Positions 52,238 through 61,810 are shown, counted from the stretch's first letter. The stretch: 64,000 nucleotides of DNA from Psychrosphaera haliotis (GCF_039523615.1 NZ_BAAAFQ010000006.1:124001-188000); one strand, 5' to 3'. Numbers and translations are program-made. The notes: generated by a model from the letters alone, not told the origin.

Positions 52238-53317
52238 ATGCCAGCCAATGGATCAGCAAGCAAACTTTCGCAGTTAATTGGTAATACCGACCTATTAACG
52301 ATTCCAAGCCTTAGCAAATTAACGCAATGTGATATCAGCGTTAAGTGTGAATTTCAAAACCCAGGTGGTTCTGTAAAAGATAGAGCTGCGCTGCAAATGG
52401 TTTTATCTGCAATTGAAAGTGGTGATTTAAAGCCAGGAATGACAATTGTTGAAGGCACTGCTGGCAATACTGGTATTGGTTTAGCTGTGGTTGCTAAATC
52501 ACTTGGCTTTAATTTAAAAGTTGTCATGCCAAAAGGCCAAGCAAAAGAAAAAGAACAAATGATTGAACTGCATGGCGCTGAGCTCATTTTGGTTGACCCA
52601 GTACCATTTGCCAATGAAAACCACTTTTACCACACAGCAAGACGAATAGCTGAAGAAAATGCAGATTTCTGGTGGGCCAATCAGTTTGAAAACACTGCAA
52701 ATGCGGACGCACATTACTTGACTACGGGTCCTGAAATTTTTGAACAAACAAATGGTGACATAACCTACTTTGTGTCAGCAGCTGGTACAGGTGGCACCAT
52801 AGGTGGCATTACTAAATACTTAAAAGAACAAAACGAACAAATCGGCACTGTATGTGTTGATCCTAATGGTTCGGGTGTTTTTAACTTTTTACAGTCAGGT
52901 GAATATAAAGCAACGCAAGGCGGCTCTTTCACGGAAGGGATTGGTATTATGCGCCTAGTAGATAACTTTAGAGAGGCGAAGGTTGACGAAACTATTACTT
53001 TGCCGGACAGCGACATTGTCACCCTAGCAAATTATGTAAGGCAACAGGACGGTCTGGTACTGGGAAGTTCTAGTGCTTTAAATGTTGCTGCCGCTTTTTA
53101 CACTGCAGTACAAAAAGGCCCTCTATCCGGTGGAGCTAAACAACATGTAGTGACTTTGGCTTGTGATTTAGGAGAGCGCTCTGTATCTAAACTTTATAAT
53201 AATGAGTTTTTAGAAACAAAAGGGATTAACCCAGATACAGAGTCAATGGAAGAGATGACCACTCGTTATACTCAAACAACAGACTTACTGAAGAAAGTGA
53301 CTTTTCAGTATAACTAG
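52238..53317 (+). CDS. Cysteine synthase family PLP enzyme
   Basis: 359 residues of fold type II. The PLP lysine lies in FQNPGGSVKDRAALQMVL, the substrate loop is EGTAGNTGIGLA, and the phosphate loop is SAAGTGGTIGGIT. The fold matches CysK/CysM, forming cysteine from O-acetylserine and sulfide; it is some 30-50 residues longer than either, mostly at the C-terminus. Which of CysK, CysM or a cystathionine-synthase-like role applies is not settled. ATG at 52238 has AAGAGG eight bases upstream; an earlier in-frame ATG at 52181 has none. It is alone, convergent with thiI. Confidence 0.8.
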   Translation: MPANGSASKLSQLIGNTDLLTIPSLSKLTQCDISVKCEFQNPGGSVKDRAALQMVLSAIESGDLKPGMTIVEGTAGNTGIGLAVVAKSLGFNLKVVMPKGQAKEKEQMIELHGAELILVDPVPFANENHFYHTARRIAEENADFWWANQFENTANADAHYLTTGPEIFEQTNGDITYFVSAAGTGGTIGGITKYLKEQNEQIGTVCVDPNGSGVFNFLQSGEYKATQGGSFTEGIGIMRLVDNFREAKVDETITLPDSDIVTLANYVRQQDGLVLGSSSALNVAAAFYTAVQKGPLSGGAKQHVVTLACDLGERSVSKLYNNEFLETKGINPDTESMEEMTTRYTQTTDLLKKVTFQYN

Positions 53318-53354
53318 ACTTTGAACCTGTAATTCTCGGTCAAACAGCACTAAC

Positions 53355-53384
53355 TAAAAAAGGCGATTATTAATCGCCTTTTTT
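53355..53384. terminator. Bidirectional terminator between the cysteine synthase gene and thiI
   Basis: AGGCGATTA (53361-53369) pairs with TAATCGCCT (53371-53379), flanked by A and T runs. It sits between convergent genes and should work both ways. Confidence 0.85.
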
Positions 53385-53387
53385 ATA

Positions 53388-54845
53388 TCAACTCTTTCTG
53401 TAAACTTTAACGTCAGTATAACCATGTTCGTGAAGTAATAAGGCTTGCAAACGACTCATCACTCCCCTATCACAGTATAAGTAGTAAGCTTTAGTTTGAT
53501 CTAAGTCGCCAAATTTAGTGGCAAGTTTGAAGAATGGCAGCTCAATCACTTCGATATCGCCCAAATCAAGAGGTGCATTATCTGTCTCTTCTGGGCTGCG
53601 TATATCTAGTACAATAGAGTCACTTGATAAATCCGTAACTTGTTCAACTTCTTTGACTTCTTCATGCGTTTCATTTTCTATCTCACGCACGTCCATCATG
53701 TTCGCGTGATAAATAGCATCGTCTAAAATACTAAAATCAAAGTTTGCTTCTGCAGCTTCAATTTCACTTAGTACGGCACGCGTAGTTGGCTTTTTAGATA
53801 TTACTCCACAATATTCAGGCATTGCCGCAGCTAGGTCATGGCTGCCTATCTTTCTAGCGGTATCAATAATCTCTGACTTATCTATGTGAATTAATGGTCT
53901 TAGAATTAGCGTCTCTGTTACACGGTCAATAACATTAAGGTTTGTTAATGTTTGAGACGATACTTGGCCTAAGCTTTCACCGGTAACTAATGCCTTGATA
54001 TTTAACTTATCGGCAACCTTTGACGCTGCTCGCATCATCATTCGCTTAAGTACAACACCCATCAAGCCATTGTCAATTTTAGTCAGTATTTCTGCTACTA
54101 CAGGCTCAAAATTAACTGAGATAAATCGTGTTTTGTGTGAACTGCTATATGCATTCCAAACTTGATGACAAGCTTGTTTTACGCCGATTTCATGTTCTTT
54201 CCCGCCTAAGTTAAAGAAACAGAAATGGGTTCTCGCACCACGGCGGATTAGGTGATAAGCCGCAACCCCAGAATCAAAACCACCTGACATTAATGCCAAA
54301 ACGTCTTCTTGGCTTGGCAGAGGCATACCGCCTAAACCTTTGTGGTTCGCTTTGATAACATGAAATACGTCATCACGTAGTTCTGCTTTAATTATTAATT
54401 CAGGTTTTTTAAGTTGAACGCGAGCAGACTCTACCGCCTGATTTAAGCCACCGCCAACGTAACGCTCTAATTCTGATGAGGTGAAATCATGTTTACCGGT
54501 GCGCTTGATGCGAACACAAAATGACTTACCCGCAATTTCATCTTGCCAGTGTCTAGATACGTCTTTATAAGCTTGATCAAAATCGACAAATGGATATTCA
54601 ACAACTTCATTAAATTGATCAACACCAGGAATTCTAACGATTAAATCTAATAATTGTTCGCGTTCTTCTGGCGTCGCGAGTGGCGCGTCTACCAAAATAT
54701 CAGTCCAGCGAGAAATAATATGCGCTTTTGGGTGAACCTTTTTTAAAATAATGCGTAAATTAGATTCAAGTAGTTTATAAAACCGTTTTCGAACCGAGCG
54801 GCTTTTTATATTTATTTCAGGATGGTATTTAACAATTAACTTCAT
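53388..54845 (-). CDS. thiI: tRNA 4-thiouridine synthase with rhodanese domain
   Basis: 485 residues. It has an N-terminal ferredoxin-like/THUMP region (to about 170), then the PP-loop LALMSGGFDSGVAAYHLIRR near 187. A C-terminal rhodanese domain has the persulfide-carrying Cys in YCDRGVMSRLQA. It puts sulfur into U8 of tRNA (a near-UV sensor) and supplies sulfur for thiamine in enterics. Full-length, like the E. coli enzyme (482). 99 bp upstream of it lies pomB, with a separate TATAAT-containing promoter region between. Confidence 0.95.
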   Translation of the reverse strand: MKLIVKYHPEINIKSRSVRKRFYKLLESNLRIILKKVHPKAHIISRWTDILVDAPLATPEEREQLLDLIVRIPGVDQFNEVVEYPFVDFDQAYKDVSRHWQDEIAGKSFCVRIKRTGKHDFTSSELERYVGGGLNQAVESARVQLKKPELIIKAELRDDVFHVIKANHKGLGGMPLPSQEDVLALMSGGFDSGVAAYHLIRRGARTHFCFFNLGGKEHEIGVKQACHQVWNAYSSSHKTRFISVNFEPVVAEILTKIDNGLMGVVLKRMMMRAASKVADKLNIKALVTGESLGQVSSQTLTNLNVIDRVTETLILRPLIHIDKSEIIDTARKIGSHDLAAAMPEYCGVISKKPTTRAVLSEIEAAEANFDFSILDDAIYHANMMDVREIENETHEEVKEVEQVTDLSSDSIVLDIRSPEETDNAPLDLGDIEVIELPFFKLATKFGDLDQTKAYYLYCDRGVMSRLQALLLHEHGYTDVKVYRKS

Positions 54846-54944
54846 AATATCTCATTTTTAGGTCAGTTCTCGCGGTTCAGCGCGCGCATATTATACACAC
54901 ACGCCCGACCATCGAAAAGCAACAATCAAATATCTGTTGTTAGT

Positions 54945-55874
54945 CTATTGTTCTGTAATGTTAATTTGCTCAGATTCTTTTGCTTTACCCTGCATTATCG
55001 AAACCTCAACGCGGCGGTTGATTCTTCTGTTAGCAGCAGATGTATTAGGTAATAACGGTCTTGTATCAGCGTGGCCTACAACGATGACTCGATTTTTATC
55101 AAAGGTGGGCACTTTCACCATTTCAGTAGCAACGGCAACAGCTCGCTGGGAGGATAAATCCCAGTTATTGAAAAACAGTTCGTTGGTCACGTTAATATCG
55201 TCAGTATGTCCAGAAACAGTTATCTCACCTGGAACATCATTTAATACACGCGCTACTTTTTGAATAATAGGTTTAAACTGGTCTTGCAAGTACGCAGAGC
55301 CCGATGGAAACGAACCGTTTTCGCGGATTCGAATAATGATTTGTTGCCCTAATGATTCTAACTCAATGGCGCCATCAATAATTTCTTGTTGCATCTGTTG
55401 TGCTATTTTTTTCAATAGCTCGTTCACTTCTTCTTGTTCAGCGGCGGCTTCTGCCGAAGACTCAGACTCAGCTTCAGCAGTTGCTGAACTCATGCCACCA
55501 CGCATTTCTGCTGTTTGTTCCTGGCGACCACCGGCGGACTCATCTTCACCCTCTTCAAATTCTAAAACCTGCTGAGTAATTTCAATAGTCTGTTGCTGAA
55601 TAATTTCGATTGGCGTCGGTTCTGGCCTACCTGGACGAAACTCCTGCGCGATTACAGACGTTCCTTTTGGAATATCTTTTACTTCAATTTTATTTTGAAC
55701 ACCAAAGGCAAACTTCATAGAGCCCGCAATTTGCTTAAACTTAAGCACATCCATTTCGGCAAATGACAATAACAGTACAAAAAAGCACATTAACAGAGAC
55801 ATTAAGTCTGCAAATGTACCCATCCAACCGGGCAGCCCCTCGGGTGGACATTTTGGGCATTCTTCTTCAGACAT
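54945..55874 (-). CDS. pomB: Sodium-type flagellar motor protein PomB
   Basis: 309 residues. N-terminal CPPEGLPGWMGTFADLMSLL enters the single membrane helix, with the ion-binding Asp at residue 23, followed by the plug region. A low-complexity Glu/Gln linker leads to an OmpA-like peptidoglycan-binding domain (VSGHTDDINVTNELFFNNWD; NRRINRRVEVSI). Very close in layout to Vibrio PomB, hence Na+ rather than H+ drive. It lies 3 bp after pomA. Confidence 0.93.
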   Translation of the reverse strand: MSEEECPKCPPEGLPGWMGTFADLMSLLMCFFVLLLSFAEMDVLKFKQIAGSMKFAFGVQNKIEVKDIPKGTSVIAQEFRPGRPEPTPIEIIQQQTIEITQQVLEFEEGEDESAGGRQEQTAEMRGGMSSATAEAESESSAEAAAEQEEVNELLKKIAQQMQQEIIDGAIELESLGQQIIIRIRENGSFPSGSAYLQDQFKPIIQKVARVLNDVPGEITVSGHTDDINVTNELFFNNWDLSSQRAVAVATEMVKVPTFDKNRVIVVGHADTRPLLPNTSAANRRINRRVEVSIMQGKAKESEQINITEQ

Positions 55875-55877
55875 CTG

Positions 55878-56639
55878 CTATTCCTCAGTATTAACTTCAC
55901 GTTTGGAAGCAGCGAGGTAATTACGCAGAACACCTTCAATAACTTTCGGGTTTTGACCGTCTTGAATACCAAGTACGCCGTCCATAATAAGACTTTGGTT
56001 TAGCTTTTCTTCTTCAACTCGAAGTCCAAGTTTAAAACTCATTGGTAGTGCGATTACGTTTGCTAGGAAAGCTCCATACAACGTAGTTAACAATGCTACT
56101 GCCATTGCTGGTCCAATTGACTTAGGATCATCCATGTTTGATAGCATTGCTACAAGGCCAACCAAAGTTCCAATCATGCCCATTGCTGGGGCAATATCGC
56201 CTAAAGTTTTAAACATACCGGCGCCAAGTTCATGGCGTTCAGTAGTCAGTGAGATATCTTTTGATAAAGTGGCGCGGACAACTTCACCATCATGGCCATC
56301 AACTAGAAGGTCCACGCCTTTTTGTAAAAATGGGTTACTGATTTCCGCTTCTTCTAATGCTAAGAATCCACCTTTACGAGCAGAGTCAGCCAGTTCAACA
56401 ATTTTTTCGATGAGTTCTTCAGGAGTTTCAATTTTAAACGAGAAGGCTTTACCCGCTATTTTGCCTACGGCGATAAATTGAGGGAGTGTGTAGTTAGACA
56501 TAAGTACAAAGGTTGAGCCACCGAAAACAATAGCAATTGAAGGAACGTCAATAAACATCCCTAAACCACCACCTAATATCATGGCTAAAACAATAAAGCC
56601 GATGGCTCCGATCATGCCAACTATACTTGCTAAATCCAC
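55878..56639 (-). CDS. pomA: Sodium-type flagellar motor protein PomA
   Basis: 253 residues with four membrane helices (two at 5-45, two at about 150-205) and a large cytoplasmic loop bearing the charged rotor-contact residues. The fourth-helix region ALLTTLYGAFLANVIALPM is typical of MotA/PomA. Start GTG at 56639 with AGGAG six bases upstream. Forms the stator with PomB. No other flagellar genes are in the window; a sigma28-like promoter lies upstream. Confidence 0.93.
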   Translation of the reverse strand: MDLASIVGMIGAIGFIVLAMILGGGLGMFIDVPSIAIVFGGSTFVLMSNYTLPQFIAVGKIAGKAFSFKIETPEELIEKIVELADSARKGGFLALEEAEISNPFLQKGVDLLVDGHDGEVVRATLSKDISLTTERHELGAGMFKTLGDIAPAMGMIGTLVGLVAMLSNMDDPKSIGPAMAVALLTTLYGAFLANVIALPMSFKLGLRVEEEKLNQSLIMDGVLGIQDGQNPKVIEGVLRNYLAASKREVNTEE

Positions 56640-56677
56640 AATTTACTCCTGAAGGTGATTTCTATTACTAAGTTTAA

Positions 56678-56704
56678 TTATCGACAGCAAAACTAGCAAC
56701 TTAA
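56678..56704 (-). promoter_or_regulatory. Candidate sigma28 (FliA) promoter for pomAB
   Basis: Minus strand TTAAGTTG (56697-56704), 11 bp, GTCGATAA (56678-56685). The enteric consensus is TAAAGTTT-N11-GCCGATAA, so three mismatches in 16. A perfect GCCGATAA also occurs at 56708-56715 but without a matching -35 element. Confidence 0.45.
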
Positions 56705-56848
56705 ATATTATCGGCAACTTAATGACTTAACCGAACAAAGTTTAATCGATTTACATTTATTCTAGCTCAATATAATTGAATAACCATGCCATTTGCGATA
56801 CCTTTACCGGCTAATTTTGGCAGCTTTTAACCAAGTGAAAATCAACCT

Positions 56849-57094
56849 ATGGCAACTCCTAAAGATATTACGTTTGAAACGGCAATAAGTGAATTAGAAA
56901 CTATAGTTAATCAACTTGAATCTGGAGACCTAGAACTCGAGAAGTCGTTGGCGTTATTTGAGCGTGGTATTGAATTAACTCGACTAAGCCAAGGCCGTTT
57001 GCAAGAAGCTGAGCAAAAAGTACAAATTTTAATGGAAAAGCAGGGCAACTTAGATCTTCAACCTTTTTTTGAAAACGTTGGACAAGGCGAATAA
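56849..57094 (+). CDS. xseB: Exodeoxyribonuclease VII small subunit
   Basis: 81 residues. FETAISELETIVNQLESGDL and LEKSLALFERGIELTRLSQG are the XseB helical hairpin. It combines with XseA (not in the window) to degrade single-stranded DNA. First gene of xseB-ispA-dxs, with ispA starting 5 bp after its stop. Confidence 0.94.
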   Translation: MATPKDITFETAISELETIVNQLESGDLELEKSLALFERGIELTRLSQGRLQEAEQKVQILMEKQGNLDLQPFFENVGQGE

Positions 57095-57099
57095 TTAGA

Positions 57100-57984
57100 A
57101 TGACTATTTTGTCTGCTATCAAGGCAGTGCAAGAACGCACGGTAACTCACCTTGATGCCTTCTTAAACAATGCAAATATTGAAGACTCGCAATTAAAAGA
57201 TGCTATGCAGTACTCTTTGCTACTAGGTGGTAAAAGAGTACGACCTTTTTTGGTCTATACCACTGGCCAAATATTGGGTGCGTCTAATGAAGATCTTGAC
57301 GCACCAGCAGCTGCAATAGAAGCAATTCACACTTACAGCTTAATTCATGATGATTTGCCTGCAATGGATAATGATGACTTAAGACGTGGCCAACCTACTT
57401 GCCACAAAAAGTTTGACTATGCGACAGCTATTCTTGCGGGTGATGCCTTGCAATCTTTTGCGTTTGACCTAGTGACATCTCACACTTACCACGACGTTTC
57501 TGCAGAAAATCAACTAAGATTGGTCAACATTATTGCTAAGTCGGCAACTAAGATGTGTGCTGGGCAAAGCATTGATTTATTAAACACTGACAAAAAGCCA
57601 ATGACTTTGGCAAATTTACAGGCGATGCATAACCTGAAAACAGGGGCACTTATTAAAGCTTCTGTATTAGCAGGGGCAATTACCGCCAATGCAACTCAAG
57701 GTCAAATAGAAGCATTAACTAAATACGCAGATGCAATTGGATTGGCCTTTCAAGTCTGGGATGACGTATTGGATATTACATCGGATACAGAAACACTAGG
57801 CAAGCCTCAAGGCTCTGACGAACAAGCAAATAAATCTACTTACCCAGCTTTGCTAGGTTTAGATGAAGCAAAATTAAAAGCACAGCAATTGGTAAATGAA
57901 GCCAACCTTGCGTTAGAACAAATCGACGCAGATACATCTTCATTAAGTCAATTGGCGCAATACATTATAGAAAGAGACCATTAG
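57100..57984 (+). CDS. ispA: Farnesyl diphosphate synthase
   Basis: 294 residues. The first Asp-rich motif DDLPAMDNDDLRRG is near residue 84 and the second, DDVLD, near 223; GGKRVRPFLVY and CAGQSIDLL are also present. The short-chain pattern predicts an FPP (C15) product, feeding UppS and quinone synthesis. It lies between xseB and dxs in the conserved operon. Confidence 0.95.
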   Translation: MTILSAIKAVQERTVTHLDAFLNNANIEDSQLKDAMQYSLLLGGKRVRPFLVYTTGQILGASNEDLDAPAAAIEAIHTYSLIHDDLPAMDNDDLRRGQPTCHKKFDYATAILAGDALQSFAFDLVTSHTYHDVSAENQLRLVNIIAKSATKMCAGQSIDLLNTDKKPMTLANLQAMHNLKTGALIKASVLAGAITANATQGQIEALTKYADAIGLAFQVWDDVLDITSDTETLGKPQGSDEQANKSTYPALLGLDEAKLKAQQLVNEANLALEQIDADTSSLSQLAQYIIERDH

Positions 57985-57991
57985 TAATTTT

Positions 57992-59896
57992 ATGACTGTT
58001 AATATGGCGGATTATCCGAACTTACAAAAGGCATTATTGCCAACCGACTTACGTCAATTGCCACAAGAGCAACTTCACTCTGTTTGTGATGAATTACGTG
58101 CGTATCTTTTAAACTGTGTTAGTAAAAGCTCAGGGCATTTTGCTTCCGGCCTTGGCACTGTAGAGCTAACGGTAGCTTTGCATTATGTTTATAACACTCC
58201 ATACGACCGTGTAATATGGGATGTTGGCCACCAAGCTTACCCTCATAAAATTATCACAGGTCGAGCTGACAAAATTCATACTATTCGTCAAAAAGATGGT
58301 CTTCATCCTTTTCCTTGGCGCGAAGAAAGTGAGTACGACACATTAAGTGTTGGCCACTCTTCAACATCAATAAGCGCAGCGTTAGGAATGGCAATTGCAG
58401 CTGAAGCTAAGCACGACGCCAATCCAAGTGAAGATATAAGAAAAGTCTGTGCTGTTATAGGCGATGGAGCAATGACGGCTGGTATGGCTTTTGAAGCCAT
58501 GAACCATGCTGGCGACATTAAGCCTGATATGCTTGTAGTATTAAATGACAACGACATGTCTATTTCTGAAAATGTGGGCGCGTTAAACACTCACATGGCT
58601 AAACTTTTATCAGGAAACCTTTATACTACATTTAGAGAAAGTGGTAAGAAGCTATTAAGCGGCATTCCGCCAATTAAAGAACTAGCAAGCCGAGCTGAAG
58701 AACACCTTAAAGGTATGGTTGTGCCAAGCACAATATTTGAAGAGCTTGGTTTTAACTATATTGGTCCAATTGACGGACACGACGTTGACGCACTTGTAGA
58801 TACGTTAAGAAACATGCGTGATTTAAAAGGCCCGCAATTTCTTCATATTGTGACTAAAAAAGGCAAAGGCTACGATCCTGCAGAGCAAGACCCTATAAAA
58901 TACCATGCAGTTCCAAAATTTGATCCGAGCTTAGATTCATTGCCAAAGTCTGCACCATCAGGGCCGACCTATTCAAAAGTATTTGGTGAGTGGTTGTGCG
59001 ACATGGCCGCTGTTGATCCAAAGCTTATGGCTATTACGCCAGCTATGCGAGAAGGCTCTGGTATGGTGGAATTTGCAAAACAATTCCCTAAACAATACTT
59101 CGATGTAGCTATTGCTGAGCAGCATGCGGTTACTTTGGCTGCCGGTATGGCTTGTGAAGGTTACAATCCTATTGTTGCTATCTATTCTAGCTTTTTACAA
59201 CGCGCTTACGACCAGTTAATTCATGATGTAGCCATTATGAACTTACCAGTGTTATTTGCTGTTGATAGAGCGGGTGTTGTTGGCGCCGATGGACCAACTC
59301 ACCAAGGCTCTTTTGACCTAAGCTTTTTACGATGCATCCCTAACCTAGTGATTATGACCCCTAGCGATGAAAATGAATGTCGCCAGATGTTATTTACTGG
59401 CCATAAACTAGATAGGCCTGCAGTGGTTCGCTATCCAAGGGGCACAGGCATGGGCGTTGATATTGAAGCAACCATGACAGCACTTGAAATCGGTAAAGGT
59501 CGAGTTATTTCAACGGAGACCGCTTCTGAGTGCAATGAAACAAGCATCGCAATTCTAAACTTTGGTACCTTCTTAGGCTCAGCTATTTATGCCGCTAAAG
59601 AGCTAGATGCCTCTGTTGTTGATATGCGATTTGTAAAACCTTTAGATGTTGCACTTATTGATGAATTAGCAGCGAGTCATGATGTTTTGGTTACATTAGA
59701 AGATAACGCAATTGCAGGTGGCGCGGGCTCTTATGTAAATGAGTATTTGAACATGCGTGGGTATGACAACCGAGTATTGAACCTTGGTTTACCTGATAAC
59801 TTTATTAAGCATGGCACTCAGCAAGAAATCTACCAAGAGCTAGAGCTTGATGGCAAAGGTGTTGAAAATAAAATTAGACACTTCATGGTGAGTTAA
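57992..59896 (+). CDS. dxs: 1-deoxy-D-xylulose-5-phosphate synthase
   Basis: 634 residues of the transketolase family. The TPP/Mg motif is GDGAMTAGMAFEAMNHAGDI. VWDVGHQAYPHKI holds a catalytic His. The central Pyr domain has AIAEQHAVTLAAGMA, and a C-terminal transketolase domain completes it. It makes the first MEP-pathway intermediate from pyruvate and glyceraldehyde 3-phosphate, upstream of IspC. Starts 7 bp after ispA with a weak ribosome binding site, so probably coupled. Closed by a strong bidirectional terminator. Confidence 0.96.
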   Translation: MTVNMADYPNLQKALLPTDLRQLPQEQLHSVCDELRAYLLNCVSKSSGHFASGLGTVELTVALHYVYNTPYDRVIWDVGHQAYPHKIITGRADKIHTIRQKDGLHPFPWREESEYDTLSVGHSSTSISAALGMAIAAEAKHDANPSEDIRKVCAVIGDGAMTAGMAFEAMNHAGDIKPDMLVVLNDNDMSISENVGALNTHMAKLLSGNLYTTFRESGKKLLSGIPPIKELASRAEEHLKGMVVPSTIFEELGFNYIGPIDGHDVDALVDTLRNMRDLKGPQFLHIVTKKGKGYDPAEQDPIKYHAVPKFDPSLDSLPKSAPSGPTYSKVFGEWLCDMAAVDPKLMAITPAMREGSGMVEFAKQFPKQYFDVAIAEQHAVTLAAGMACEGYNPIVAIYSSFLQRAYDQLIHDVAIMNLPVLFAVDRAGVVGADGPTHQGSFDLSFLRCIPNLVIMTPSDENECRQMLFTGHKLDRPAVVRYPRGTGMGVDIEATMTALEIGKGRVISTETASECNETSIAILNFGTFLGSAIYAAKELDASVVDMRFVKPLDVALIDELAASHDVLVTLEDNAIAGGAGSYVNEYLNMRGYDNRVLNLGLPDNFIKHGTQQEIYQELELDGKGVENKIRHFMVS

Positions 59897-59929
59897 CTCA
59901 AGCTGACTCCTATGAAAATCATAGGTCTT

Positions 59930-59974
59930 GTTGCATAAAAAAAGCCCGCTTTAAGCGGGCTTTTTTTATGCAAC
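59930..59974. terminator. Bidirectional terminator, perfect 21-bp inverted repeat
   Basis: Positions 59930-59950 are the exact reverse complement of 59954-59974, with loop TTA. The inner 10 bp are GC-rich (AAGCCCGCT type), followed by seven T in each direction and then a further ATGCAAC arm. It lies between convergent dxs and ycgN. Confidence 0.9.
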
Positions 59975-59979
59975 GACTA

Positions 59980-60486
59980 TTAATCTAGATCCTTTAACGG
60001 CCACACAACAATATAATCTTCAAACTCTTCTTCAGTGATCATATCGTCAAAGATAATTTTGCCTCTCACAGACATACCAGCTTTATGCATCGCCGACTTT
60101 TTGCCTTTGTTCAGTAACGGGTGCCAGCTTGGCAAGCCTCTACCTTCTTGTAAGCGTCTATAACTGCAACTTGTTGGCATATAAAACACTTGCTCAAGGT
60201 TGTCTTGTGTTAGCTGAATGCAGCTAGGCACAAGATGAGTCCGCTGTTTATACACAGTGCACTCACACTTCTTATCATTGAGATAACGACACGCTACCGA
60301 GGTAAAGTGTAACTCCTCTTGATCATTCATGTGAGTCGTATCAATGACCTCATCTTGAGCATCGTCGTCTATTAATTTGTGTAGGCAGCACTTAGCACAG
60401 CCATCACAAATAGACTCCCACTCAACCCGAGACATTTCTTCTAATGACTTTTCTTGCCAAAATGGCACTGAGCTAGTTGTCGTCAT
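59980..60486 (-). CDS. ycgN: YcgN family cysteine-cluster protein (UPF0260)
   Basis: 168 residues. WESICDGCAKCCLHKLIDDD carries a CxxCxxCC cluster, with more cysteines in VACRYLNDKKCECTVY and TSCSYRRLQEG. This pattern suggests a metal or Fe-S site; the function of the family is unknown. The ATG at 60486 begins one base after the mltB stop, so the genes are coupled; a TTG at 60507 inside mltB is less likely. It is about 15 residues longer than the E. coli protein because of an acidic insert after the first cluster. Confidence 0.88.
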   Translation of the reverse strand: MTTTSSVPFWQEKSLEEMSRVEWESICDGCAKCCLHKLIDDDAQDEVIDTTHMNDQEELHFTSVACRYLNDKKCECTVYKQRTHLVPSCIQLTQDNLEQVFYMPTSCSYRRLQEGRGLPSWHPLLNKGKKSAMHKAGMSVRGKIIFDDMITEEEFEDYIVVWPLKDLD

Positions 60487-60487
60487 A

Positions 60488-61507
60488 TTAGAGCTTTGGG
60501 TAACCAATTCGATCAGCTAAATAACCAACTGATGTCACAAAGTAATATGAACGGTTCCAATGCATTAATGATTTGTAATTATCGTACGCTAAATACATTC
60601 TTCCTTTGGCATCATCTGGCATAATTAAGGCAGCAGTGATATCAACATCAGGTAATGGTTTACCATCCATACGGGTAACGCCAAGCGCTCGCCACTCTTT
60701 TAAACTACGTTCATTATCTTTAAAGTTATTCAGCCAACCACGACGACCTTTACTATTTTTCGCCATAATATTCTGACTATCAAAACCTTCAGGCAACATA
60801 ACTTGTCGACCCCAAGTTTTGTTATTATCCCAGCCTTCTTGCTTCAAGTAGTTAGCAATTGATGCAAAAACGTCTGTTTTATTTGTCCAAATATCCTTTT
60901 TACCGTCTTTGTCGCCATCGGCAGCATATGCAAGAAATGATGTTGGAATAAACTGGCACTGTCCCATCGCTCCAGCCCAAGAACCTACGAACTTCTCTTT
61001 ACTGATATGGCCTTCATCTAAAATTTGTAGCGACGCCCATAATTGCTTTTTGAAAAACGCTTCTCTTCTGCCGTCATAACTAAGGGTCGTTATTGAATCT
61101 ATAATTGGCATTTTTCCTTGGATGCGACCAAAGTTTGTTTCTAGGGCCCACAAAGAAACAATAAAACGAGCCTGAACGCCATATTCTGCTGCTATTTTTT
61201 CAAGTAATTCACGATTTTCTACATATGCGTCTCGAGCTCTTTTAACTTTCCACTCTGGCACACGTTTTGGTAAATAAGTATCTAAGGTTTCAACAAACTC
61301 TGGCTGATTTTTATCTGCCTTAACTACTCTTTTCAAATATTTTAGGTTTGATAAATGAGTTTCAACAAACTCTGGTTCAAAGCCTTTTTCAATCGCTTCT
61401 TTTTTTAAGCCTTTTACATACTGCTCAAATGATGGTTTGTCTGCCGCAAAAGACGTGAAAATAGGCGACGACAAAATAAGTCCTGCAATAATCGTTTTTA
61501 ACTTCAT
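60488..61507 (-). CDS. mltB: Lytic murein transglycosylase B family
   Basis: 339 residues with an N-terminal signal peptide (LILSSPIFTSFAA before DKPSF). The catalytic Glu is E123 in SLWALETNFGRIQG, followed by GSWAGAMGQCQFIPTSFLAY, a typical MltB substrate groove. It cleaves glycan strands with 1,6-anhydro product. No lipobox is seen, so unlike E. coli MltB it may be soluble. ATG at 61507 is chosen because AGGAG lies seven bases upstream, overlapping the ycgL stop. It occupies the space between ycgL and ycgN. Confidence 0.88.
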   Translation of the reverse strand: MKLKTIIAGLILSSPIFTSFAADKPSFEQYVKGLKKEAIEKGFEPEFVETHLSNLKYLKRVVKADKNQPEFVETLDTYLPKRVPEWKVKRARDAYVENRELLEKIAAEYGVQARFIVSLWALETNFGRIQGKMPIIDSITTLSYDGRREAFFKKQLWASLQILDEGHISKEKFVGSWAGAMGQCQFIPTSFLAYAADGDKDGKKDIWTNKTDVFASIANYLKQEGWDNNKTWGRQVMLPEGFDSQNIMAKNSKGRRGWLNNFKDNERSLKEWRALGVTRMDGKPLPDVDITAALIMPDDAKGRMYLAYDNYKSLMHWNRSYYFVTSVGYLADRIGYPKL

Positions 61508-61517
61508 GTAACTTCTC

Positions 61518-61808
61518 CTATACATCCTCTTGGGGATGTTTTTGGTTCTTTTTAAAAGTTTCTAATAAGTTTTCTTCCGGTGGCGGAATTTGTAAATAAT
61601 AACCTTTATCTAACAACTCTTGTTTTACTTTAGAAAGGTCTGCCGTTGCAAGCTCTTTGCGACGATCTAAATCTAATGTCATGACCAGTTGTAATTTACC
61701 TACTAACGCCATTAAAGGCTCAGGTACCTTAGAAAAATCATTTGTTTTTTCAACGTAAAGGTAAGTTTCAGATTTTTTTGAGCTTTTATATATTGTACAA
61801 AGTTGCAT
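61518..61808 (-). CDS. ycgL: YcgL domain-containing protein
   Basis: 96 residues. CTIYKSSKKSETYLYVEK and GYYLQIPPPEENLLETF match the YcgL family (former DUF709), a small alpha/beta fold with unknown function. It begins 2 bp after the rnd stop, and its own stop overlaps the mltB ribosome binding site. Thus rnd, ycgL, mltB and ycgN form one tightly packed operon. Confidence 0.9.
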   Translation of the reverse strand: MQLCTIYKSSKKSETYLYVEKTNDFSKVPEPLMALVGKLQLVMTLDLDRRKELATADLSKVKQELLDKGYYLQIPPPEENLLETFKKNQKHPQEDV

Positions 61809-61810
61809 AA

